Shown one piece after another: positions 9,150 through 17,242 of a DNA stretch of 64,000 nt. Below the pieces are notes generated by a model. The model was not told the origin of the DNA. It was given only the letters and a program-made list of their open reading frames with translations, and searched no databases. The translations under genes were made by a program, and so were the position numbers. Positions within the stretch are counted from its first letter, which is position 1, and each line of letters starts with the position of its first letter. The DNA is from Candidatus Liberimonas magnetica. Lineage in GTDB: Bacteria > Elusimicrobiota > Endomicrobiia > Endomicrobiales > JAFGIL01. Location: assembly GCA_020523885.1 (NCBI GenBank), contig JAJAPY010000001.1, forward strand, positions 186,001-250,000, in the 5' to 3' direction.

Positions 9150-10157
9150 ATGTTCAAAAATATACCAAGAAAAATTATAGTTGCATTTATTTTGCTTTTA
9201 GCGGTTTTTGGAATCGGGACCCTGGGCTATGTTGTCATAGAAAAATGGGATTTCTTTGACTCCTTTTATATGACCGTCATAACTCTTACGACCGTTGGCT
9301 ATGGCGAGGTAAGGCCTCTTACGACTGATGGCAGGATATTCACTATATTTCTTTTGCTAAGCGGTTTCGGGATATTAACCTACGGTGTAACAACCGGCAT
9401 ATCATTCATGCTTGAAGGCGAACTGGGCCATATAATAAGGAGGCATAAGATGGAGAAGCTTATTCAGAGCTTTAAGAATCACTATATAATTTGTGCTAAT
9501 GGCGAAATAGGAGAATATGTAGCAGAAGAGTTCATAAAGACAAATCAGGCAGTGGTCGTAATAACAACCGACAAAATGCTTGAAGAAAAATTCCTAAAAC
9601 ACAATATCCCTATGGTTGTGGATAACCCTGCAGAAGATGAAACTCTTGAAAAAGCCGGAATTCGCAATGCTAAAGGTTTAATAGCGGTTCTGGGTGATGA
9701 CAAATATAATTTATTTGTAGTTCTTTCAGCAAGGGGGCTTAATCCAGATATTAGAATAATTGCACAATCAATTGAAAAATCAAGCGTTATTAAGATAAAT
9801 AAAGCAGGTGCGGATGACGTAATACTCACAGATGCAATCGGCGGAATGAGGATGGCTTCCGCGATGCTCAGACCTACGGTTGTTTCTTTTCTTGATACTA
9901 TGCTCAGGGGCAATAACGAACACTTAAGGATAGAGGAAGCTGAAATTCTCGCACAATCTGAGGTTGTTAATAAAACGATCGCAGAAAGCAATATAAACAA
10001 GAAAACAGGGCTGATCGTAATTGCGGTCAAAGAAGGAACGAGCGGCAGCTACATATATAACCCCGGGCCGGGCCAAAAACTGAACAAGGGAGATGTACTG
10101 ATCGTAATAGGAAATACAGGCCAGCTTGAAAAGCTTTATGCTATTGCGGGTAGATAA
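9150..10157 (+). CDS. Potassium channel protein with TrkA-N and TrkA-C (RCK) domains
   Basis: 335 residues. Two transmembrane helices (about 9-30 and 63-85) flank a pore loop with the K+ selectivity filter TTVGYG at residues 47-52. The cytosolic part begins with a Rossmann TrkA-N/RCK domain (YIICANGEIGEYVAEEF, about 110-230) and ends with a TrkA-C domain (about 250-335, with GPGQKLNKGDVLIVIG). This is the architecture of Kch/MthK-type ligand-gated K+ channels. The stop codon overlaps the start of the next gene by one base, so the two are probably co-transcribed. Confidence 0.95.
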   Translation: MFKNIPRKIIVAFILLLAVFGIGTLGYVVIEKWDFFDSFYMTVITLTTVGYGEVRPLTTDGRIFTIFLLLSGFGILTYGVTTGISFMLEGELGHIIRRHKMEKLIQSFKNHYIICANGEIGEYVAEEFIKTNQAVVVITTDKMLEEKFLKHNIPMVVDNPAEDETLEKAGIRNAKGLIAVLGDDKYNLFVVLSARGLNPDIRIIAQSIEKSSVIKINKAGADDVILTDAIGGMRMASAMLRPTVVSFLDTMLRGNNEHLRIEEAEILAQSEVVNKTIAESNINKKTGLIVIAVKEGTSGSYIYNPGPGQKLNKGDVLIVIGNTGQLEKLYAIAGR

Positions 10158-11026
10158 TGAGCAAAGAAAACAAACTCTTGTTCCTTATTTTTTTTAATGT
10201 TCTTTTGATGGCCTTAGAATTTGCAGGAGGTTTGATCTCCGGAAGCCTTGCTCTTCTCAGCGATGCCTCGCATATGCTCATGGATTCTTTCGCCGTATTC
10301 TTAAGTTATCTGGCTTTTTACTGGAGCAAAAAACCTTCAACAGAAGAAAAAACTTTCGGATACCACAGGCTTGAAATCATTGCCGCATTTATAAACAGCC
10401 TGATCCTTTTTGCTATATCGGGTTATATCATGTATGAGGCTGTCTTGAGGTTTTTTCATCCTCAGCCGATAAAAGCCGGTATCCTTCTTGTAATTGCTAT
10501 CCTAGGCCTGCTTGGGAATTTGACAGGTATATTCTTACTTAAGAAAGAGAAAGAGGAGAATTTGAATGTCCAGGGGGCCTATCTGCATTTGTTAAGCGAT
10601 TCTCTTTCTTCAATAGGCGTGATCACAGGAGGGCTGATAATATTTTTTACCGGTTTAAACATATTCGATTCTATTATCGGCATAGGGATAGCTCTAATAG
10701 TTTTAAAGGGAGGTTTTGGGTTGTTCATGGAATCTGTGGATATACTGCTTGAGTCAGTCCCGAAGCACATAGACCTGGCTGGCCTGCAAAAAGAGGTTGA
10801 AGAAATCCACGGCATAAAAGAATTCCATGACATACATATCTGGACCATTACTTCGAACAGGACCGCTTTGAGCGGGCATATCCTTACTGATAACATAAAT
10901 ACCAGACAAAGCCAGGAAATAATAAATAAGGTCAAAAGCCTGTTATTCGAGAAATTCGGCATAAATCATACTACGATAGAAGTCGAGTGTGAAAATTGCA
11001 AAGATAACGACTGCGAATATAAGTAG
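10157..11026 (+). CDS. Cation diffusion facilitator family metal efflux transporter (CzcD/ZnT-like)
   Basis: 289 residues with six predicted membrane helices. The two CDF metal-site motifs are visible: SDASHMLMDS in helix 2 and HLLSDSLSS in helix 5. A cytosolic C-terminal domain (about 205-280) contains the usual HDIHIWTI segment. The family exports Zn2+, Cd2+ or Co2+ in exchange for protons. The C-terminus CENCKDNDCEYK carries three cysteines that could bind metal. It overlaps the upstream channel gene by one base. Confidence 0.95.
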   Translation: MSKENKLLFLIFFNVLLMALEFAGGLISGSLALLSDASHMLMDSFAVFLSYLAFYWSKKPSTEEKTFGYHRLEIIAAFINSLILFAISGYIMYEAVLRFFHPQPIKAGILLVIAILGLLGNLTGIFLLKKEKEENLNVQGAYLHLLSDSLSSIGVITGGLIIFFTGLNIFDSIIGIGIALIVLKGGFGLFMESVDILLESVPKHIDLAGLQKEVEEIHGIKEFHDIHIWTITSNRTALSGHILTDNINTRQSQEIINKVKSLLFEKFGINHTTIEVECENCKDNDCEYK

Positions 11027-11049
11027 ATTGTTGAAAACCGCCAACAATC
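11026..11049 (+). other. Inverted repeat between CDF gene and WD40-kinase gene
   Basis: GATTGTTG and CAACAATC form a perfect 8-bp stem with an 8-nt loop, overlapping the stop codon of the CDF gene. No T-run follows, so it is at best a weak terminator or a 3'-end stabiliser. Confidence 0.4.
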
Positions 11050-11082
11050 TCTGATTACATAGATTATAAAGAAAGAAAAACT

Positions 11083-14000
11083 ATGAAAAAATATTTATTC
11101 ATTTTATTGGTATTAGCATTTGCACAAACAGGTTGTAAGGAAAAAAACTACCTGATAAGGACTCTTCCAGGGTATTCAGTTTATTCTGTTTCCTATTCGC
11201 CTGACGGCAAATATATAGCCTCCGGCAATGAGGATGCGAGCGTAAATATCTGGGATATTGAATCCGGTTCCTTAGTAAGGACGCTTAAAGGACATACTAT
11301 GGCTGTCCTTTCTGTTTCCTATTCGCCTGACGGTAAATACCTTGCCTCTGCAGGCCAGGACAGTACCATAAAGCTATGGGATGCACAAACCGGTACCGAA
11401 GTAAGGACGCTTGTCGGGCACAGCGAATCTATTAACACTGTTTCTTTTTTCCCTGACGGTAAATATCTCATCTCGGGAAGCGATGACACAACAATGATAA
11501 TCTGGGCTGTTTCTACGGGCGGGAAAATAAGTACGGTCAAAGGGCGTAACAAAGATGATCATATTGCGTCTATCTCCTGTTCGCCTGACGGAAAATATAT
11601 AGCATCAGGAAGCTGGGATAAAACAATAACAGTCCGTGACGCTCTTACTCATAAGGAAATAAAAAGGCTTACTGGGCACAACGGCAGTGTGGAAGTTGTC
11701 GCCTATGCCCCTGACAGCAAATACGTAGCCTCCGGGAGCGGGGATAAATCAATTAAGATTTGGGATGTTTCCACAGGTATGGAAATATGGACGCTTAAAG
11801 GGCATCGTGATGATGTCTGGTCTGTTGCCTATTCCCATGACGGCAAGTACCTGGCTTCCGGGAGCGGTGATAAAACAATACAGTTTTGGGATACTTCGAC
11901 AGGGCAGAGGATAGGGATGATCGCAGCACATGAGAACACGGTCAGCTCGCTTTCCTTTTCTCAAGACGGCAATTACATAGCGTCAGGGAGTGCCGATAAA
12001 ACCATAAAAATCTGGATGATGCCTTTCGGAGAGTATAGAGGGCAGAAAACAGAGGCGCTGAAAGCGCTAAAGGAAGCACCGTCTAAAAATATAAAAGAGC
12101 AAGCAGGACCGAAAGCAGTTGTGCCGCAGACAGCAGCTCCGCAAGCACCGGTAAAACCAATAAATATAAAACATCCCTTTGCGTACCGCATCGGAATTGC
12201 AATATGCCTTTTTATTTCTTTGTTGGTTTTGATCGGCTACTATGTAGTAAAAGGATCCAGACAGCATAAATTAGTCGAAAAAATAGAAGAAAACCTAGGA
12301 GATATGGACCTGGTTTCTAAACTGTTTGAAAAATACATTAAAGGCTCAGCTCACGATATTACAGTATTTAAGCCTGAGACGCTATGTAAAATCTATAAGC
12401 ACAAGAACATGATGGACAAGGCAGTTGAACTGCCTTTGCCTTATAGGGAATCAATGTTCAATCACTTAATCAAAGATAAAGATTTTGCGCATGCTTATAC
12501 TATATTTAAGAGCTGTCATATTAAGAACTTTGACCCGGCCGCTATCTTTGAGATGCACGAAAAATTAGGTAAGATGAAAAACTTGCTTATCTTTGTTCAA
12601 TCCATACCGCACGACGAAAGGTCAGCATCAGACTGGAAATTGTTGATTTCCGCGTACGACAAGCTCAATAAACTTGGCACTCTTAATCCCTCAGACCTGC
12701 CGGAGGAGTACATTAAAAAAATAGTCCGGTTACTTGAGGAAAAGAAAGATTATTACGGCCTGATGGGTTTTATTCAATCCCTGCCGCGCAGCGAACGCTC
12801 ATCTGCTGACTGGGAATTATTGATTTTATCATATGATATGCTTAATAAGCTGGGCGCTCTTAACCCTTCGGACCTGCCGGACGAGTACCGCAAAAAAGTC
12901 CTTCAGTTATTTGAGGAAAAGAAAGATTATTACGGCCTGATGGGTTTTATTCAGTCCCTGCCGCTCAATGAACGCTTGGCACCTGACTGGGAACTGTTGA
13001 TTTCCGCATACGACAAGCTTAATAAGCTGGGCGCTCTTAATCCGTCTGACCTGCCGGACGAGTACCGCAAAAAAGTCCTTCAGTTATTTGAGGAAAAGAA
13101 AGATTATTACGGCCTGATAGGTTTTGTTCAATCCATACCTCGCAGTGAACGCTCAACATCTGATTGGGAAGTATTGATTTCCGCGTACGACAAGCTTGAC
13201 AAACTGGGCGATCTTAATCAATTAGACCTGCCGGACGAGTACCGCAGGAAAGTCCTTCAATTACTCGAAAAAAGGAAAGAACAAACAGTCTTGATACCAA
13301 AAGAGCAAGCTGAAAAGCCGCAGTCTAGACGAGAAGCAGCGGTTCCTTCGGATAATAAGCCCGATAAGCCGGATGAATACCGTAAAAAAATTGTTCAAGC
13401 CTATGAGGAAAAGAAAGATTATAACGGGTTGCTGAGTTTTGTTCAATTAATACCGCGAAAGGAAAGGTCTGCAGACGACTGGGAACTATTGATTTCCCTG
13501 CACGACAAGCTTAATAAGCTGGGCTCTCTTAGCCCGTCCGATGTGCCGGATAATTACCGTAAGAAGGTGGTTCAATTATATGAGGAAAAGAAAGATTATG
13601 CCGGCCTGCTGAGTTTTGTTCAATTAATACCGCGGCAGGAAAGGTCGGCCGCAGACTGGGAACTCTTGATTTCTTCATACGAAATGCTTGATAAGCTGGG
13701 TGGACTTAAGCCATCAGACCTGCCGGATGTTTACCGCCAAAAAGTTATTCAGTTGTTTAATAAAAAGAAAGATTATGCCGGCCTGCTGAGTTTTGTTCAA
13801 TTAATACCGCGGCAGGAAAGGTCGGCCGCAGACTGGGAACTCTTGATTTCTTCATACGAAATGCTTGATAAGCTGGGTGGACTTAAGCCATCAGACCTGC
13901 CGGATGTTTACCGCCAAAAAGTTATTCAGTTGTTTAATAAAAAGAAAGATTATGCCGGCCTGCTGAGTTTTGTTCAATTAATACCGCGGCAGGAAAGGTC

Positions 14001-16881
14001 GGCCGCAGACTGGGAACTCTTGATTTCTTCATACGAAATGCTTGATAAGCTGGGCGAACTTAACCCGTCCGATTTGCCGGATAATTGCAGAGAGAAAGTT
14101 ATTGAATTATATGGAAAAAAGAAAGATTATGACGGGTTGATGAATTTTATTCAATCCATACCTCAAATTGAACGCTCAGCGTCTGACTGGGAAGTATTGA
14201 TTTCTGCATACGACAAGCTCAATAAGCTGGCAGATCTTAACCCATCGGACTTGCCGGATATTTGCCTTAAAAATGTTATTCAATTATTCGAAGAAAAGAG
14301 AGACCATGCCGGTTTAATTAATTTTATTCAATCCATACCGCGCCATGAACGTTCAGCGTCTGACTGGGAGGTGTTGATTTCCGCATATGATAAGCTTGAT
14401 AAGCTGGGCGCTCTTAAGCCGTCAGACCTGCCGGAGGAGTACCGTAAAAAAGTTATTCAATTATTTGAGAAAAAGAAAGACCCTGCAGGCCTGATGAGTT
14501 TTTTTCAATTAATACCGCAAAATGAACGCTCACTGGCTGCCTGGGAACTCTTGATTTCTTCATACTCTAAGCTTAACAGGCTGGGTGACCTTAATCCGTC
14601 GGACCTGCCGGAGGATTGCAGAGAGAAGGTCATTCAATTATTCGAGGAGAAGAAAGACGATGCCGGCCTGATGAATTTCATTCAATTGATCCCGCGCAAT
14701 AAAAGGTCGGCAGCTGACTGGGAATTGTTGATTTCTGCCTACGATAAGCTTAATAAGCTGAGCGATCTTAATCCGTCCGATTTGCCTGCTGATTCACGTA
14801 GAAAAGTCATTTCATTATTTGCAGAAAAGAAAGACCATACAGGCCTCATGAATTTTTTTCAATTAATCCAGAGATATGAACGCTCAGCGGCTGACTGGGA
14901 ATTATTGATCTCCGCGTACGATAAGCTTAATAAGCTGGGTGATCTTAATGCGTCCGATCTGCCGGATGCTTACCGTCAAAAGGTTATTCAATTATTTGAG
15001 AACAAGAAAGATTACGCAGGCCTTGTAAGTTTTATTCAATTAATACCGCATAATGAGAGGTCAGCAGCTGATTGGGAAGTTCTGATTTCCTCATACGATA
15101 AGCTTGATAAGCTGGTGGCAATTAATCCTTTGGACCTGCCTGATGACTTCCGTAGAAAAGTGATCTCCTTATTCCAGGAAAAAAAAGATTATGCCGGCCT
15201 GGTTATTTTTATTCAATTAATACCGCGAAATTTAAGGTCGCAAGCCGATTGGGAAGTGCTGATTTTATCCTATGATAAGCTTAATAAGCTGGGCACTCTT
15301 GATCCTTTGGGCCTGTCCGATGATTCCCGCAGAAAAGTTATTTTATTGTTTGAGGAAAAGAAAGACCATACCGGCCTGATAAATTTTATTCAATCGATAC
15401 CGCAAGACAAGCGGTCTCCGTCCGACTGGGAATTATTGATCTCGGCCTACGATAAGCTTGGTAAATTAGGTGATATTGATCAGTCTGGCCTGCCGGACGA
15501 GTACCGTAAAAAAATTACTCAACTGCTTGAACAAAAGAAAGACCATGCCGGAGGAGCGGTATCCAGGCCGAGAGATGAAAACTCAGCGGCTGACTTGGAA
15601 CAATTGATATCCTCATACGACAAACTTAATAAATTGGGCGATCTTAACCCAGCCGACCTGCCGGACGAGTACAGCAAAAAAGTTATCCGATTGCTTGAAG
15701 AAAAGAAGGATCAGGCCGGCTTGACCGCTTATTTATCGCGTATGCCTGAAGAAATGTGGACAATCGAAACATATCAGTCCTGGTTTGAATCGTGTCTTAA
15801 AAACGGGGTGCCGGATAGCGCAGTAAAACCGCTTTCGTCTATTCAAAACCGTTCAGATGCTGAATCCATATACGAGTTTTATTACCAGAAGGCATTGCAA
15901 TTTGAAAGGGAAGGCTTCAAAGATAATGCAATTTTAATATACAGCAAATTCGTGCATGAGCATATATTTTTCAAAGATATACCGGAGAGGTATGTCAAAC
16001 TGAGCGAAGCTCCGGCAGCTATCCAACCTGAGCAGAGTAAAAGCACTCCGGATGAAAAGGCAGTTGCGCCTCTAAACCAAGAAAAGGCCTTTAATCCTAA
16101 CTATAGGACATTGCGTGAAATAGGCCGGGGCAGCATGGGAGTGGTTTATGATGCGATAGACAAGAAGAGAAAAAAACAGGTGGCGATCAAGAAAATGAAG
16201 GAAGAACTAGCGGCCAATCCGCTGGAGAAGAAAAGATTTATGGAAGAAACAAGCAGGGTAATGGAACTGCACCACGCTAACATAGTAGATATATACGACA
16301 TGTATGAGGAGGGCAGTGACATATATCTGGTATTTGAATATGTCAGCGGGGATACCGTAGACGGCCTGTTGAACAAACATGAGCAACTCAAACTGAAAGA
16401 AACATTGGATATTATCTTGCCCGTATGTTCGGCGCTTGAATTTGCACACGGCCAAAAAATAATCCACGGGGATATCAAGCCGTCAAATATCATGGTAACA
16501 AAAGGAAAATTGGTAAAGGTGACGGATTTTGGCATAGCCCTGCAGGCGAAAGAAATACTGACCCGGGTGACAGGCAAAGACGCCTACGGCACGCATGCCT
16601 ACATGCCGCCGGAACAGGTGCCAGGTGTGTCCAGTGTGCAGTCAGATATATACAGCTTAGGCATAACGATGTATGAGATGCTGTCCGGTGATGTTCCGTT
16701 CAAAGGCACCGATCTCATGGTTCAGAAACGCACAATGCTATATCGCCCGTTAAGGGAAGTAGACCCCAAGATCCCAAGGAATATCGATGAAATCATAAAC
16801 AATTGCCTTCAAGTCAATAAAGAAAAACGGTATCATCTTATCAGCGAATTAGTCACAGATATAAGAAAAAATATATTTTAG
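11083..16881 (+). CDS. Giant membrane Ser/Thr protein kinase: signal, WD40 propeller, TM, 17 x 59-residue repeats, C-terminal kinase
   Basis: 1,932 residues. Residues 1-18 are a signal ending in AFAQTGC, an imperfect lipobox. Seven WD40 repeats (about 25-330) with SPDGKYIASGSxDxTIKIWD cores form one propeller. A Pro/Ala linker leads to a single membrane helix (about 364-388). Residues about 505-1553 are some 17 copies of a helical unit with core DWELLISAYDKLNKLG and SDLPDEYRKKV. The kinase (about 1674-1929) has GRGSMGVVY, K1703, H1795-G-D1797, D1815-FG and MPPEQ, so it looks active but is a non-RD kinase (HGD for HRD). The likely topology is WD40 outside and repeats plus kinase inside. The role is unknown; sensing at the envelope is inference. 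Confidence 0.93.
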   Translation: MKKYLFILLVLAFAQTGCKEKNYLIRTLPGYSVYSVSYSPDGKYIASGNEDASVNIWDIESGSLVRTLKGHTMAVLSVSYSPDGKYLASAGQDSTIKLWDAQTGTEVRTLVGHSESINTVSFFPDGKYLISGSDDTTMIIWAVSTGGKISTVKGRNKDDHIASISCSPDGKYIASGSWDKTITVRDALTHKEIKRLTGHNGSVEVVAYAPDSKYVASGSGDKSIKIWDVSTGMEIWTLKGHRDDVWSVAYSHDGKYLASGSGDKTIQFWDTSTGQRIGMIAAHENTVSSLSFSQDGNYIASGSADKTIKIWMMPFGEYRGQKTEALKALKEAPSKNIKEQAGPKAVVPQTAAPQAPVKPINIKHPFAYRIGIAICLFISLLVLIGYYVVKGSRQHKLVEKIEENLGDMDLVSKLFEKYIKGSAHDITVFKPETLCKIYKHKNMMDKAVELPLPYRESMFNHLIKDKDFAHAYTIFKSCHIKNFDPAAIFEMHEKLGKMKNLLIFVQSIPHDERSASDWKLLISAYDKLNKLGTLNPSDLPEEYIKKIVRLLEEKKDYYGLMGFIQSLPRSERSSADWELLILSYDMLNKLGALNPSDLPDEYRKKVLQLFEEKKDYYGLMGFIQSLPLNERLAPDWELLISAYDKLNKLGALNPSDLPDEYRKKVLQLFEEKKDYYGLIGFVQSIPRSERSTSDWEVLISAYDKLDKLGDLNQLDLPDEYRRKVLQLLEKRKEQTVLIPKEQAEKPQSRREAAVPSDNKPDKPDEYRKKIVQAYEEKKDYNGLLSFVQLIPRKERSADDWELLISLHDKLNKLGSLSPSDVPDNYRKKVVQLYEEKKDYAGLLSFVQLIPRQERSAADWELLISSYEMLDKLGGLKPSDLPDVYRQKVIQLFNKKKDYAGLLSFVQLIPRQERSAADWELLISSYEMLDKLGGLKPSDLPDVYRQKVIQLFNKKKDYAGLLSFVQLIPRQERSAADWELLISSYEMLDKLGELNPSDLPDNCREKVIELYGKKKDYDGLMNFIQSIPQIERSASDWEVLISAYDKLNKLADLNPSDLPDICLKNVIQLFEEKRDHAGLINFIQSIPRHERSASDWEVLISAYDKLDKLGALKPSDLPEEYRKKVIQLFEKKKDPAGLMSFFQLIPQNERSLAAWELLISSYSKLNRLGDLNPSDLPEDCREKVIQLFEEKKDDAGLMNFIQLIPRNKRSAADWELLISAYDKLNKLSDLNPSDLPADSRRKVISLFAEKKDHTGLMNFFQLIQRYERSAADWELLISAYDKLNKLGDLNASDLPDAYRQKVIQLFENKKDYAGLVSFIQLIPHNERSAADWEVLISSYDKLDKLVAINPLDLPDDFRRKVISLFQEKKDYAGLVIFIQLIPRNLRSQADWEVLILSYDKLNKLGTLDPLGLSDDSRRKVILLFEEKKDHTGLINFIQSIPQDKRSPSDWELLISAYDKLGKLGDIDQSGLPDEYRKKITQLLEQKKDHAGGAVSRPRDENSAADLEQLISSYDKLNKLGDLNPADLPDEYSKKVIRLLEEKKDQAGLTAYLSRMPEEMWTIETYQSWFESCLKNGVPDSAVKPLSSIQNRSDAESIYEFYYQKALQFEREGFKDNAILIYSKFVHEHIFFKDIPERYVKLSEAPAAIQPEQSKSTPDEKAVAPLNQEKAFNPNYRTLREIGRGSMGVVYDAIDKKRKKQVAIKKMKEELAANPLEKKRFMEETSRVMELHHANIVDIYDMYEEGSDIYLVFEYVSGDTVDGLLNKHEQLKLKETLDIILPVCSALEFAHGQKIIHGDIKPSNIMVTKGKLVKVTDFGIALQAKEILTRVTGKDAYGTHAYMPPEQVPGVSSVQSDIYSLGITMYEMLSGDVPFKGTDLMVQKRTMLYRPLREVDPKIPRNIDEIINNCLQVNKEKRYHLISELVTDIRKNIF
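12600..15740 (+). repeat. About 17 tandem 59-residue (177-bp) repeats
   Basis: Units read roughly S-x-x-DWE-LLIS-x-YDKLNKLG, x-LNPSDLPDEYR-KKV and QLFEEKKDYxGLxxFIQxIP-xxER. One unit near 13,250-13,380 is interrupted by a Gln/Lys/Pro-rich insert and the last two are divergent. Repeats of this size and helical character resemble solenoid repeats, but I cannot assign them to a named family. Confidence 0.9.
13594..14054 (+). repeat. Exact tandem 177-bp duplication inside the kinase gene
   Basis: Two consecutive 177-bp units (13594-13770 and 13771-13947) look identical base for base. A third continues identically to about 14054. All other units have diverged, so this is a recent copy-number change. 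Confidence 0.9.
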
Positions 16882-16905
16882 TATAGGAATTTGAAAATCC
16901 TAAAG

Positions 16906-16918
16906 TTCCCGAAGGGAA
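16906..16918 (+). promoter_or_regulatory. Small hairpin covering the Shine-Dalgarno of the Smr gene
   Basis: TTCCC-GAA-GGGAA folds over the GAAGGGA ribosome site seven bases before the ATG. This may couple translation of the Smr gene to the upstream kinase gene. Confidence 0.35.
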
Positions 16919-16924
16919 TAACTT

Positions 16925-17179
16925 ATGTCTAAATTGAAGCTTGACCTTCACCCGATATACAATAACGGCGACAGACTAGAATCGGAACTTAACGGAATCC
17001 TGCATGAAGCCATAGACAAGAAAATCCGCACAGTTGAGATAATCCCGGGAAAGGGCAGCGGGGAATTAAAGAAAAAGGTTTTACATTTTTTGAATCAAAA
17101 AGATATAAGACAGCTTTATCATAGGTATGCTATCGATAATAAAAATTTCGGCAGGATCTTTGTACACTTTAAATTTTGA
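16925..17179 (+). CDS. Stand-alone Smr domain protein
   Basis: 84 residues covering one Smr domain, the nuclease-like domain also found at the C-terminus of MutS2. LKLDLHPIY carries the typical LDLHG-like histidine and IIPGKGSGELKKKV the conserved G-x-G loop. Usual roles of the family are in nucleic acid cleavage or nicking, including ribosome rescue and recombination control. It lies 43 bp after the kinase gene on the same strand and converges with the PBP1A gene. Confidence 0.88.
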   Translation: MSKLKLDLHPIYNNGDRLESELNGILHEAIDKKIRTVEIIPGKGSGELKKKVLHFLNQKDIRQLYHRYAIDNKNFGRIFVHFKF

Positions 17180-17242
17180 TTTTGAATAAAACGCCAGGAA
17201 TAAGTCGTCAGGCAACAGGCATAACTCTTTCTATCCGCTCCT

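Noticed and set aside
11083-16881. Two separate genes (WD40 lipoprotein and kinase)
   Set aside because: The frame is continuous through the membrane helix and all repeats to the kinase, with no internal stop.
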